Source of the DNA: Staphylococcus borealis
GTDB taxonomy: Bacteria > Bacillota > Bacilli > Staphylococcales > Staphylococcaceae
Assembly: GCF_001224225.1 (NCBI RefSeq)
Contig: NZ_CUEE01000001.1
Coordinates: 496,001-560,000, forward strand
Direction: 5' to 3'
Length of the DNA: 64,000 nt
Shown piece by piece: positions 44,283-53,247 of the stretch. The notes under the pieces were generated by a model. That model saw nothing but the letters and a program-made list of their open reading frames with translations, was not told where the DNA came from and searched no databases. Position 1 is the stretch's first letter. The number at the start of each line of letters is the position of its first letter. The translations under genes were made by a program, and so were the position numbers.

Positions 44283-44456
44283 TTACTTCCGTTTTCTATC
44301 TCCTGCTGTTTTATAAACCATGAAGATACTATTAGCAATGATTAATAGTGCTAGTATGACCATTGGCCAAACCCCTATATTAACCATATTGAATACAATG
44401 AGTATGATCATCAAAACAAGATTTATTGCATTTGAAATCAACAATGATCTATCCAC
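44283..44456 (-). CDS. Small membrane protein, about 57 residues
   Basis: Two hydrophobic helices (ISNAINLVLMIILIVFNMV and WPMVILALLIIANSIFMVY) followed by a basic tail KTAGDRKRK. I prefer the GTG at 44456, behind AAGAGGTG, over the GTG at 44465, which lies within that ribosome binding site. It is a single-gene unit convergent with the TetR gene. Function unknown. Confidence 0.65.
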   Translation of the reverse strand: MDRSLLISNAINLVLMIILIVFNMVNIGVWPMVILALLIIANSIFMVYKTAGDRKRK

Positions 44457-44641
44457 TAAAATCACCTCTTACTATGTTATCCCCTGTTCTATTCAATTTA
44501 ATTACAATTTTACGTCTACGTTTGAAAGTTTTGTTTTTTCACAAATTGATTACCTGCTAATTATGCTGTGCCGATAAGATGAGTAAGCAACATCGAACTT
44601 ATTTAGTTTGAAATTGAAATAAAGTGAGCGGTTATTCAATG

Positions 44642-45826
44642 TTATCTTACTTCATTCTTCCTACGTGGCAGGCATAAAGCAATTATGATAGCCATAATGC
44701 CAATGACGGCAATGATATTAAACTGGATTGTAAAGCTTGAAATCGCATTTAACACAATACTTAAAATTGGTGCAATCGCTGTACCTAAAAATAAAATAAA
44801 TGTATTAACTGATAAAAAGAAGCCTTGGTTACCATTCACGGTTAACCCTACTTTAGAAATCGTTGATGGGATTGCGAAGGCAATGCCACTTACAAATAGC
44901 ACACTCCAAAAAATGAGTAATACGATATTCGTTGTCATAGACATCAAGATAAGCGAACCTGTGCTCACAATCAGTGCACCTAAGATAAGATTTTTAACGC
45001 CAATGCGGTCGCTAATACGCCCCGCTACAAGTGACAATAGCATACCTATAATACCGAACAATTTAGCGTTAATCGCAGTCGTTTCATTTCCACCAATCGT
45101 ATCGGACGTGACGTAATTGTTAAACACTGTATACATACTAATAAACATCGTTAATAGTGTTAGCGACACACCATAACATAGTAGCACTGCTTTATTTGTC
45201 TTAAAGTCACTAAAATTATTAAAGAATTTAAGTAATTGAATGTTTGGATTTTTCACTGGGCTTTCAGGAATTTGTTTAAGAATAACGAAAGCTAGGATAA
45301 TATAAAGCACCGTTAACGTAAAATAAACCATGTGCCAATTAGAAAAGCCAACGATAATTTCACTTAAGTTTTGACCAATAACCCCGGATAGCATAAAACT
45401 TGTACTAATAAAGCTGATTGCAGTCATACGTTTAACCGGTGCGTAGGTTTCTGTGACATATGTGATAGATATGGGTGAAAAGGTAGCAGCAAATATGCCT
45501 TGTATGGCTCTTAAAATAACAAGTATCGTGAAAGAATGTACAAATCCTATAACTAAGCAAATAAGCACTAACCCACTAATACCAAATAATATAGTGCGAA
45601 TACGTCCATATTTTTCTGAAATAGTACCATAAAACAAACAACTCACTGAATATGTAATGGAAAATGCAACACCGTTTAACGTTGCAATTGATTGTGGAAT
45701 TTTAAAGTCTTTCGCAAATTCTGCCGTTAACGGGATAGCAGTATACAAACTGCTCATAACGATAATTCCAGCAATAAAAAATATGGTTGTTATTTTGTTA
45801 TAATTCATTGGTTTTTGGATAGACAT
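44642..45826 (-). CDS. Major facilitator superfamily transporter
   Basis: A 394-residue, twelve-helix drug/metabolite transporter. The loop 2-3 motif appears as YGTISEKYGRIRTILFG and a related VAGRISDRIGVKNLILG in the second half. It resembles the inner-membrane MFS exporters found widely in staphylococci (YgaY/NepI-like group). Start chosen as ATG 45826 (MSIQKPMNYNK), behind AAGGGAG; the longer frame adds 48 residues without a sensible RBS. It is divergent from the luciferase-like oxidoreductase gene. Substrate unknown. Confidence 0.88.
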   Translation of the reverse strand: MSIQKPMNYNKITTIFFIAGIIVMSSLYTAIPLTAEFAKDFKIPQSIATLNGVAFSITYSVSCLFYGTISEKYGRIRTILFGISGLVLICLVIGFVHSFTILVILRAIQGIFAATFSPISITYVTETYAPVKRMTAISFISTSFMLSGVIGQNLSEIIVGFSNWHMVYFTLTVLYIILAFVILKQIPESPVKNPNIQLLKFFNNFSDFKTNKAVLLCYGVSLTLLTMFISMYTVFNNYVTSDTIGGNETTAINAKLFGIIGMLLSLVAGRISDRIGVKNLILGALIVSTGSLILMSMTTNIVLLIFWSVLFVSGIAFAIPSTISKVGLTVNGNQGFFLSVNTFILFLGTAIAPILSIVLNAISSFTIQFNIIAVIGIMAIIIALCLPRRKNEVR

Positions 45827-46061
45827 TTTGCTTCTCCCTTCTTCAATGTTTTCTACAACATTTCTATTATGACACTTTCGACTACTTTTCAAAAGACCAC
45901 TTAAAATTGACGAAATACTTTTAAAGTTCATGCATTTTATAAATTTATACATCACCCTTTTCAAAACCAAAAAAATCTCTAATTCGAAACATTTCTATTG
46001 ACTATTCATGAAATAAGGGCTACAATTCTAGTATAAATTTTATACCAATGGAGGTGACGTG

Positions 46062-47114
46062 TTGAAAATAGAATTAGGTTTGACTTCATTTGCAGACAAT
46101 GTTGATATGGTGATGCCTGATGGTACACAACCCGCCGTGTCAAATGCGCAAAGAATTCGCGATATTGTTGAAGAAATTGAATTAGCAGATCAATTAGGTT
46201 TAGATATATATGGATTAGGAGAACATCATCGTCCTGATTATGCTGTATCAGATCCAGTCACTGTGCTTGCTGCTGCAGCATCGCGTACGAAGCATATTAA
46301 ATTATCTTCAGCAGTAACTGTGTTATCATCAGATGACCCAGTACGTGTGTATCAACGCTATGCGACATTAGATGCTGTATCTAATGGGCGTGCTGAAATT
46401 ATGATTGGTCGAGGGTCATTCATCGAATCTTTTCCATTATTCGGTTATAATTTAAATGACTACGAAGATTTATTTAATGAGAAATTGCAACTGTTATTAC
46501 AGATTAACGAACATGAAGTCGTAAGTTGGGAAGGTAAGTTACGTCCAAGTTTCGACCCAACAGGTATATATCCTCGTGTCGAGCATGGTAAATTACCTAT
46601 TTCCATTGCAACTGGTGGCACACCTGAATCCTCATTAAGAGCAGGTGCCTTTGGATTGCCGATTACGTATGCGATTATTGGTGGCAATCCTAGACGATTT
46701 ACACGTAATATTGAGATTTATAAATCCGTTGCAGAATCATACGGTCATAATCCAGATGAATTATCTGTATCGGTGCACTCATGGGGCTACATCGCCGAAA
46801 CTGATGAAGAAGCTAAGAAAGAATTCTTCCCTTCTTTGAAAGCACATCATGACATTTTAGGTCGTGAACGTGGTTGGCCTAGCTTTGATGAGAATATGTT
46901 GGAACGAGAAATAGGAAGTCACGGCGCAATCTACCTGGGTAGTCCTGAAACGGTTGCCCAAAAGATTATTGATACTGTGGAAACCTTAGGTCTTAACCGT
47001 TTCATGATTCATACACCTGTAGGCTCAATGCCTCATGCGTATGTAATGAAATCAATCCGTCTATTTGGCGAACGCGTTAAACCTATTGTTGATAAATACT
47101 TTGAAAACAAATAA
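46062..47114 (+). CDS. Luciferase-like (LLM-class) flavin-dependent oxidoreductase
   Basis: A 350-residue TIM-barrel enzyme of the bacterial luciferase-like family, which uses reduced FMN to oxidise small substrates. Hallmarks are GLGEHHRPDYAVSDP, the flavin-binding RIMIGRGS-like AEIMIGRGSF and the late EIGSHGAIYLGSPETVAQKI. It is shorter than none of its relatives and appears complete. TTG 46062 is chosen, with GGAGGTGA five bases upstream. It lies 18 bases before a small membrane-protein gene and so forms an operon. The physiological substrate is unknown. Confidence 0.88.
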   Translation: MKIELGLTSFADNVDMVMPDGTQPAVSNAQRIRDIVEEIELADQLGLDIYGLGEHHRPDYAVSDPVTVLAAAASRTKHIKLSSAVTVLSSDDPVRVYQRYATLDAVSNGRAEIMIGRGSFIESFPLFGYNLNDYEDLFNEKLQLLLQINEHEVVSWEGKLRPSFDPTGIYPRVEHGKLPISIATGGTPESSLRAGAFGLPITYAIIGGNPRRFTRNIEIYKSVAESYGHNPDELSVSVHSWGYIAETDEEAKKEFFPSLKAHHDILGRERGWPSFDENMLEREIGSHGAIYLGSPETVAQKIIDTVETLGLNRFMIHTPVGSMPHAYVMKSIRLFGERVKPIVDKYFENK

Positions 47115-47132
47115 AAAGGAGATTTTTAAATT

Positions 47133-47492
47133 ATGATTTTACGTTATGCTGCAAACTTAAAACTTGCTAAAGAATTATACACTGCTTCAAAACCTAAATT
47201 AAAAGGTGACCAAGAAATGAAAGATACATTCCAAAATGTATTTGGTTTACCAGAAAGTTCAGTTAAATTAGCTGGTACTGTAGAAGCTGCTGCTGCTGCT
47301 TTTTATGCTGCAAGTTTCTTAAACAAAAACTTATCACGTTTAGGTTCAATCGCTACTTTCGGTGTATTAGGCGTTGCTGCTTACAAACACTTTGAAGCTG
47401 GCCATGGTAAAGAAGGCGCTCAACACGCTTTAGACTTATTAGGCTTAGCTGCTTTAAGTTTCGCTGATACTTTCGATTGCGATAACAAATAA
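47133..47492 (+). CDS. Small DoxX-like membrane-associated protein
   Basis: A 119-residue protein with two or three moderately hydrophobic stretches (VKLAGTVEAAAAAFYAASFL, IATFGVLGVAAYKHF, ALDLLGLAALSFADTF) and conserved-looking His residues (KHFEAGHGKEGAQH). The pattern resembles the DoxX-like family of small membrane proteins, but similarity is weak. It follows the LLM oxidoreductase by 18 bases with AAGGAG before ATG, so the two are probably co-expressed. Confidence 0.7.
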   Translation: MILRYAANLKLAKELYTASKPKLKGDQEMKDTFQNVFGLPESSVKLAGTVEAAAAAFYAASFLNKNLSRLGSIATFGVLGVAAYKHFEAGHGKEGAQHALDLLGLAALSFADTFDCDNK

Positions 47493-47514
47493 TATCATTT
47501 AACTATATAATGCG

Positions 47515-47557
47515 AGAGCAAGGCGTGCGATGATAATCATCACACGCCTTGCTCTTT
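47515..47557. terminator. Bidirectional terminator
   Basis: AGAGCAAGGCGTG pairs with CACACGCCTTGCTCT (one bulge) around a short loop, followed by TTTT; it lies between convergent genes. Confidence 0.9.
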
Positions 47558-48402
47558 TATTGATCACTTTTCAAAAATTCTGGGAAGGTTTGTGGTTTAT
47601 CATGAACAAGTTGTTCAAAGTCATCTGAATGTTGGTCAAGTAAACCTCTTGCGCCCGCATCGTACATTGACGCTAGCAATGCGCCAAATCCTTTCGGTTC
47701 ATCGTACATTTCTGCAAATGTGTCAAAAGAAACAGGATCGTACGCAATCTTAGTCCCTGATGCTTCAGAAAGTATTGCTGCTAACTCTGTCATAGAATAG
47801 CTATAGCCTGATAGTAAATATCTCTGTCCAAACTTATCCGGTTGTTGTAATAACGCGACAATTCCTCTGGCAATATCGTCCCTTGAAATATAATTAATAC
47901 GCCCTTCTCCTACTGGATAAATTAATTTATGCATTTTTGCAAGTTCTGGTAAATAAGGTTTCAACGGATCCATATACATCGCCATTCTGACATACGTATA
48001 ATGTAAGCCACTAGAGGCTAGCAAACGCTCCGCATAGCCAAAGTATGGACTCATATGAAATGGATTATTATGTTGATCTGCATAATAACCAATAAACATG
48101 ATGTGTGAAACGTTGGCTTCTTGAGCTGCACTAACTAAATTCTCGACTTCTGGAAGTCGTTTAAATGATGGATGAATGATACTTGGAATAAACACAACTG
48201 TATCAATACCTTTAAATGCCTCAACCATACTTTCTTTATTAAAATAATCTAACTCTCGAACATTAACTTTATCTTTCCAATGCGCTGGCATTTTATCTGG
48301 ATTTCGTATACCAATATTGAAATCAGATAACTGTTCTTTAATGGCATGTTCCGTTATATGTGAACCAAGATGGCCTGTTGCCCCAGTGAGTAAAATAGTC
48401 AT
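47557..48402 (-). CDS. NAD(P)-binding protein, NmrA/atypical SDR family
   Basis: A 281-residue Rossmann-fold protein with the dinucleotide motif LLTGATGHLGSHI at residues 4-16 and an atypical SDR arrangement: GIDTVVFIPS, then YVRMAMYMDPL in place of a classic YxxxK. It is like the NmrA/QorB/azoreductase-like group, which act as NAD(P)H-dependent reductases or redox sensors. Intact length. It is transcribed alone, towards the LLM operon. Substrate unknown. Confidence 0.85.
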   Translation of the reverse strand: MTILLTGATGHLGSHITEHAIKEQLSDFNIGIRNPDKMPAHWKDKVNVRELDYFNKESMVEAFKGIDTVVFIPSIIHPSFKRLPEVENLVSAAQEANVSHIMFIGYYADQHNNPFHMSPYFGYAERLLASSGLHYTYVRMAMYMDPLKPYLPELAKMHKLIYPVGEGRINYISRDDIARGIVALLQQPDKFGQRYLLSGYSYSMTELAAILSEASGTKIAYDPVSFDTFAEMYDEPKGFGALLASMYDAGARGLLDQHSDDFEQLVHDKPQTFPEFLKSDQ

Positions 48403-48560
48403 ATTTACCGCTTCTTTCTCTTTATATTTAAATAATCCTTATTTTATTATACTTCCTATAGTTATGATATTGCCTAAATAAGCTTTGTTATGCATAACCT
48501 TTTCCGAAAAATATTGAAGGATGTTATAGAATTTATTATTTTGAGCAAACTTGATTGTAG

Positions 48561-49037
48561 TTAAAGATATTTTTGCAACATCTCACGACTAATATGACAA
48601 TATGAGATATCCTCTGGATGTTTATCGAGTCGGTCCTGATGTTCATCCGCACTTGGAACATAGTTATTTAAAGGTAATACTTCCACAGCAATACGCGCCT
48701 TATCGGGTCGATTAGAAATGAAGCTTCGTGCTTCTTCAAGGTGTTCCGCCTTCTCACTATATATCCCTGTACGATATTTTGGTCCTTCATCTACACCTTG
48801 TTTATTAATACTATACGGATCTATAATTTCGAAAAGGTAATTCATTAAATCAGTAATGGTTAATACCATAGGGTCAAACGTCGTTTTAACACATTCTGCA
48901 TAACCGTCATATGTGTCACTCCGTTGCGGGGAGGTCCCATTTGCACGTCCCGCTTCGGTCGTTAAGACACCCGGCAATGTTTTAATAAATGCTTGAACCC
49001 CCCACAAACATCCACCTGCAATATAAACTGTTTCCAT
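48561..49037 (-). CDS. msrA: Peptide methionine sulfoxide reductase A
   Basis: A 158-residue MsrA enzyme that reduces methionine-S-sulfoxide in proteins. The active site is AGGCLWGVQAF (Cys about residue 10); the more usual motif is GCFWG, so Leu replaces Phe. Substrate residues such as Glu and Tyr follow (DTYDGYAE). DPYSINKQGVDEGPKYRTGIY is the typical second block, and EEHQDRL-like ADEHQDRLDKHP the third. There is no fused MsrB. Start ATG 49037, behind GAGGTG. It protects against oxidative damage in the cytoplasm. It seems monocistronic. Confidence 0.9.
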   Translation of the reverse strand: METVYIAGGCLWGVQAFIKTLPGVLTTEAGRANGTSPQRSDTYDGYAECVKTTFDPMVLTITDLMNYLFEIIDPYSINKQGVDEGPKYRTGIYSEKAEHLEEARSFISNRPDKARIAVEVLPLNNYVPSADEHQDRLDKHPEDISYCHISREMLQKYL

Positions 49038-49114
49038 CTCTAGCACCTCGTTTCTAATCTTAATTATAAAAAAATAGAAGGAACTTTGTTATCGTTTCCT
49101 TCTATTCCATCAAA

Positions 49115-49471
49115 TTATTTTCTAACTAACGCAATGATTCCTGCAACAATAATTAAAATGCCTGATAAATAACCCATAAATTCCATTAAAAATATGTCTA
49201 ATAAGCCACCAACGATTAAAATAATTCCTATAGCTACTCTATCTCGTTCAATTAGACAGCTTAATATTAAAGTAAAGATACATAATAATAGCGCACTAAG
49301 TGCTATTACAGTCATTTTAAATGAATTTTGAGTTCCTAGTATCCAACCTATAGTTACGATTACCATTCCAGTTAGACCACCGATAATGCCAAGTGCACTA
49401 CCTAAAATACCTAATGTTTTTTCAGCAGTTCGATTCGTTGGTTTAGGTTTATTCATGTCTATATACGTCAT
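49115..49471 (-). CDS. DUF4064-like small membrane protein
   Basis: A 118-residue protein. The N-terminal cytoplasmic segment ends in RTAEKTLGILGSALGIIGGL, the pattern seen in DUF4064 proteins, and four hydrophobic segments follow. AAGGAG precedes ATG. It starts 14 bases after the stop of the lipoprotein gene at 49486-50469 in the same direction, so the two are one operon. Function unknown; DUF4064 genes in staphylococci often pair with lipoproteins of the type found here. Confidence 0.75.
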   Translation of the reverse strand: MTYIDMNKPKPTNRTAEKTLGILGSALGIIGGLTGMVIVTIGWILGTQNSFKMTVIALSALLLCIFTLILSCLIERDRVAIGIILIVGGLLDIFLMEFMGYLSGILIIVAGIIALVRK

Positions 49472-49485
49472 TGTTGTCTCCTTCT

Positions 49486-50469
49486 TTATGCTGCATCATC
49501 TTCAGAAGTTACATCTTCTGAATGACTGTCTACTGGTGGCTCATCAGAACCAGGTCCACTTGAATTGCCATCAGACTCTGATGCTTCATTGGCAGCTTCT
49601 TCAGCTTGTTGTTCTTCATATTCTTCTTGTGCCAATTGATCTTCATATGCTTGCATTGCTTTTTCATATTCCTTTTGTGCTTTTGCATTTTCTTTTTCAT
49701 ATAATGCTTCTACACGTGCCTCTAATTGATCATATTCAATTTCTAATACATCTTTAGAGACATGGTTCATCTTTTCCCCGTCAGTAAGTGAATTATATTC
49801 ATCCACTAAGGCATTATACATATATGCTGGATACGTCACACCAACATCAGCTTGATCTGTATCTTTAGTTTTATTATTAGTGGTTGATTCTGACTCATCT
49901 TCAACATCAGTAGTTGAGTCAGCCGAAGTATCTTTGGTGCCATTTGAATTTTTAATTTCTGATTTATTGATAATCCATTGGCCTCTTATTTTATTGAAGT
50001 TAGGTACTGTATCTAACTCTAACGTGTATTGATCACTATCGGGTACATCATAGGTAATGTAACCTGAAGCCGTGTTATTATGATTCAATTGATGACTGAA
50101 CCCTTCATGCATGTCTTCGCTTCCATACCATTCTTCATAATTCTCATTATTCACTTTCATACTAAAATCTGTATTATCCATTAAAACTTGATCATCATTA
50201 TTATTTCTAAATTTTATGTATACTCTCAAGGCTTTGCCATTTTCAGGCGCATTGTAGTCAGTGTAATGATCAATAAATTCCGCTTTAACAACTTTGATAT
50301 CTACACCATCAGCATCCACAACTTGTCCCATTTTAAATTTCTTCATTTTGTCCGTAGCTTTTGCCTTGCTATTTGATTCTTCACCCTCAGCCTCATCCTT
50401 ATTGTCGCTGAAAGAACATCCTCCTAAAAAAATTAAAAATATAATACTTATAAAAAATAATCTTTTCAT
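49486..50469 (-). CDS. Lipoprotein with a DUF4352-like domain
   Basis: A 327-residue lipoprotein. The lipobox LGGC places Cys at residue 18. An immunoglobulin-like DUF4352/telomere-repeat-factor-like domain spans about residues 48-170 (MGQVVDADGVDIKVVKAEF, ALRVYIKFRNNN, SGYITYDVPDSDQYTLELD). A Ser/Thr/Asp linker follows, then a charged coiled-coil (about 235-290; YDQLEARVEALYEKENAKAQ) and a low-complexity acidic tail. It is an exported, membrane-anchored protein of unknown role. It is divergent from a two-component system operon 225 bases away, which may regulate it. Confidence 0.8.
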   Translation of the reverse strand: MKRLFFISIIFLIFLGGCSFSDNKDEAEGEESNSKAKATDKMKKFKMGQVVDADGVDIKVVKAEFIDHYTDYNAPENGKALRVYIKFRNNNDDQVLMDNTDFSMKVNNENYEEWYGSEDMHEGFSHQLNHNNTASGYITYDVPDSDQYTLELDTVPNFNKIRGQWIINKSEIKNSNGTKDTSADSTTDVEDESESTTNNKTKDTDQADVGVTYPAYMYNALVDEYNSLTDGEKMNHVSKDVLEIEYDQLEARVEALYEKENAKAQKEYEKAMQAYEDQLAQEEYEEQQAEEAANEASESDGNSSGPGSDEPPVDSHSEDVTSEDDAA

Positions 50470-50694
50470 ATTAGCCTCCTCATCTTTTTTGTAAATTAAA
50501 AGAATACTATTTACATATATTATTTTATATTTTAAAACTCAAAAAGCAATATATTTTTTATATTTAATTTAATTAATTTAGTAGATTAGTACGTTACAAA
50601 ATTTTGCAAACCAAAAATAGATGCTTATTCATAACTTTTTCAGAATTACTTTTTAGACTGATATTACAAATTGAGATAAAAGGAGTGCATAAGA

Positions 50695-50886
50695 ATGACT
50701 AGCATCATATCATCAGTATTATTACTCATTGCAATGTTGAGTTTGGCCATAGCTTTTTTAACAGGCATATACGAAACACTTTCGTGGTTAAGGGACAAAG
50801 ATTATTCCCCTAATTTTAAATTGCCTATATTATTCTTTTTATTATACGTGCTATTCTATATACCAACATTTATACTAATCAATTAA
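50695..50886 (+). CDS. Small membrane protein preceding a two-component system
   Basis: A 63-residue protein with two hydrophobic helices (IISSVLLLIAMLSLAIAFLT and ILFFLLYVLFYIPTFILI) joined by a short charged loop (LSWLRDKDYSPNFKLP). AAAAGGAGTG precedes ATG. The response regulator begins 18 bases after its stop, so it is in the same operon as the two-component genes. Small membrane proteins in such positions can be accessory sensors or targets. No known family recognised. Confidence 0.75.
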   Translation: MTSIISSVLLLIAMLSLAIAFLTGIYETLSWLRDKDYSPNFKLPILFFLLYVLFYIPTFILIN

Positions 50887-50903
50887 ACATAAAGGTGGAT
50901 TAT

Positions 50904-51560
50904 ATGAAGGGTTATCATATTTTATTAGTGGAAGATGATGAATCAATCGCTAAAAATCTAAAACAAATATTAGAGCTAAATGGTGCACAAGTGACTCTAG
51001 ATTATACTGGAGATAATGTGTTTAACGAGTTAGATAATATTCATCTCATTATTATGGATATCATGTTACCTAATAATGATGGTCTAACTATTACAGATGA
51101 AATAAGAAGTATTTCTTCAATACCAATTATTTATTTATCAGCTAGAGTTGATATAGATTCTAAAGTTAAAGGTTTAGCTAATGGAAATGATTACCTTACT
51201 AAACCGTTTAACCCTAGAGAGCTCATTTCTAGAATTAACAATCTGTTAACGACTTATTATGTCGATGAAACGGTTTTGTTTCATGATTTTAAAGTAAATC
51301 GTAAAGACAAGGTAATTACAACAATTGATGGAAACCAATTATCTTTAACTAAAACAGAACGTCGATTGTTTTTTTATATGTATGAAAATAAAGATTTAAT
51401 TTTAACTAAGGCGCAAATTATTGATTATGTTTGGCATTTCGAAGCTACTTCTGAAAATACTTTGAACGCCTATATTAAAAAGTTAAGAACTAAATTATTA
51501 GATTCTGGAACAATTATTGAGACAATTTATGGCATTGGTTATAGATTAAATGGAGGCTAA
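50904..51560 (+). CDS. OmpR/PhoB-family response regulator
   Basis: A 218-residue regulator. Residues 1-115 form the receiver domain, with acidic pocket EDDE, phospho-acceptor Asp52 in MDIMLPNNDG, and the conserved Lys in YLTKPFNPREL. Residues 120-218 are the OmpR-type winged helix (LTKTERRLFFYMYENKD, YIKKLRTKLLDSG, IYGIGYRLNGG). ATG 50904 follows AAGGTGG; the longer frame starts inside the ribosome site. The histidine kinase gene begins only 3 bases after the stop. It is not one of the S. aureus regulators I can name. Confidence 0.9.
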   Translation: MKGYHILLVEDDESIAKNLKQILELNGAQVTLDYTGDNVFNELDNIHLIIMDIMLPNNDGLTITDEIRSISSIPIIYLSARVDIDSKVKGLANGNDYLTKPFNPRELISRINNLLTTYYVDETVLFHDFKVNRKDKVITTIDGNQLSLTKTERRLFFYMYENKDLILTKAQIIDYVWHFEATSENTLNAYIKKLRTKLLDSGTIIETIYGIGYRLNGG

Positions 51561-51563
51561 GTT

Positions 51564-52562
51564 ATGGGATTATTAAAAAAATACTATATATTTATGGGAT
51601 TAGGATTACTATCTATACCCCTAGTCTTTATAGCTATCAATAGTTTCATACTGCTATGTATTTTATTTATTGAAAAAGTAATGGGTTATCCAATTGGCTT
51701 AAATTTTAAATCCAGTGGCCTTACTATAATATTTTATATTCTGTTCTTCCTAATTCTAATTACATTAGTTATGATCGCCTCACGATATATATATAAAATT
51801 GTTAATCGTTTAAACTTATTAAATAAAAAATTATTAGATATTGCATATAGTGATCAATTACCTAATAAACTAGATTTACCTTCTCATATAAATGATGAGA
51901 TTGATGAGGTTGGACAATCCATCAATGTTTTAATAGACAGATTAAGATATAGGGAATTAGAAATTATTGAAAATAAAAAGCAAGAACAGCATTACATTAA
52001 TCAACTCGCTCATGATATTAATACCCCTTTAACAGCATTAAATTTAGAATTGTATCAACTCGGATTCCAATATCAAATTAATGATAATGATATTGAATTA
52101 TCTTACGAAAAGATAAACTATATTTCCAAGTTAATTCAGGCACTACCTGACAAAGATGATATTTCTAAATTTTATACTTTTAATCATCAAATAGATATAC
52201 AAGAGTGTATAAATAAAACACTTAATAAGTGGCATTATCTTTTACATTCAAAACATATTATCTCTGTCTTAAATGTTGAACATGATAATATTTATTGGAT
52301 TGGTGACCAACTATGGTATGAACGATTATTTGATAACATAATTTCAAATGTGTATAAACATTCGAAATCATCACGTATTACTATCTCACTTAATGAAGAG
52401 TATATTACAATTCAAGATAATGGCATTGGCTTTAATAATAAATCCACACAATCAAAAGGATTAACTATCATTAAAAATATATGTGACAGATTCTCTTTAA
52501 GTTTAAATATTGAATCTGATTCAAATGGGACTTTAATAAGTATTAAAAAAACATCAAAGTAA
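51564..52562 (+). CDS. Sensor histidine kinase
   Basis: A 332-residue kinase with two membrane helices (about residues 8-37 and 50-72) around a short extracellular loop. A linker follows, then the H-box LAHDINTPLTAL (His about 149), an N-box LFDNIISNVYKHS and a G1 box IQDNGIGF. The G2 box is reduced: QSKGLTIIKNI replaces the usual GxGLGL. The loop is too short for ligand binding, as in intramembrane-sensing kinases (e.g. BceS/GraS types), which suggests sensing through the membrane or via another protein such as the 63-residue partner. No neighbouring ABC exporter is seen. Confidence 0.88.
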   Translation: MGLLKKYYIFMGLGLLSIPLVFIAINSFILLCILFIEKVMGYPIGLNFKSSGLTIIFYILFFLILITLVMIASRYIYKIVNRLNLLNKKLLDIAYSDQLPNKLDLPSHINDEIDEVGQSINVLIDRLRYRELEIIENKKQEQHYINQLAHDINTPLTALNLELYQLGFQYQINDNDIELSYEKINYISKLIQALPDKDDISKFYTFNHQIDIQECINKTLNKWHYLLHSKHIISVLNVEHDNIYWIGDQLWYERLFDNIISNVYKHSKSSRITISLNEEYITIQDNGIGFNNKSTQSKGLTIIKNICDRFSLSLNIESDSNGTLISIKKTSK

Positions 52563-52608
52563 TATTATATATTAATGACTGATTCGTTTAGTCCACATTC
52601 TTTAAAAA

Positions 52609-52656
52609 ATAAGCCAGCAAATGAATTTTTTATAAATCCATTTACTGGCTTATTTA
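52609..52656 (+). terminator. Terminator of the two-component operon
   Basis: AATAAGCCAG pairs with CTGGCTTATT, flanked by further weaker pairing, and the arm ends in TTTAATTT. Confidence 0.75.
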
Positions 52657-52679
52657 ATTTCATTCATGTTTATATCAAC

Positions 52680-53235
52680 TCAAGTATTAAAGTACTTAAG
52701 TAAGTAGTTCTAAAATGGGTAATGGAACGTAGTTGAGCGACGCCTGAGGGAGTTAGAACGATTGATGAACGTAAGTGCTCACACACTTACGTAAATAGTT
52801 CTAAGATAGATTACGAAACAGAGTTGCGGAGACTCCTAGGGGGGCAGTAGTTTCAAAGAACCTAAGTGCTATAACACTTAGGTAAGTAGCTCTAAAGATG
52901 GATAATAGATGGCGTTGTGTGACGCCTGAGGGAGTAGGATGAGTGTCGAGACCGCGGCTCGACCCATCCCCCTAGGCAAGCATCACAACAGAATGAGTAA
53001 ATGTTCATCTAAGAATTTCTTTAGAGGACTACAGGCACGAGCCTTTCCCGCAAGAAAGCGTCGCAACAAATTGAGTAAATATTCATCTAAGAATTTCTTT
53101 ACGACCCAGCCCCCTAGGCAAGCGTCTCAACTTAAGTGAAATGAAGATCCATTTAAGAACTACTTTAGAGACGGCACCCCAGGAACGCGAAGCAACTTAT
53201 GTGAGTGATTATCTATCTAAAAACTATTTTAAAAT
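52680..53235. repeat. Cluster of AAGTG-stem hairpin repeats (about 550 bases)
   Basis: Units of roughly 80-130 bases run in tandem. Each contains GTAAGTAGTTCTAA or similar, GATGGATAAT-like sequence, GACGCCTGAGGGAGT (or a variant), and a hairpin such as AAGTGCTCACACACTT or AAGTGCTATAACACTT. After about 52980 the unit flips orientation (CATCTAAGAATTTCTTTA, CCCCCTAGGCAAGCATC, repeated two to three times). No gene is supported here. The cluster at 30775-31090 is related. Confidence 0.65.
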
Positions 53236-53247
53236 CATCTTTTAGAA

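Noticed and set aside
52939-53139. 66-residue frame in the repeat cluster
   Set aside because: Basic, repetitive translation of the repeat units, with no ribosome binding site.
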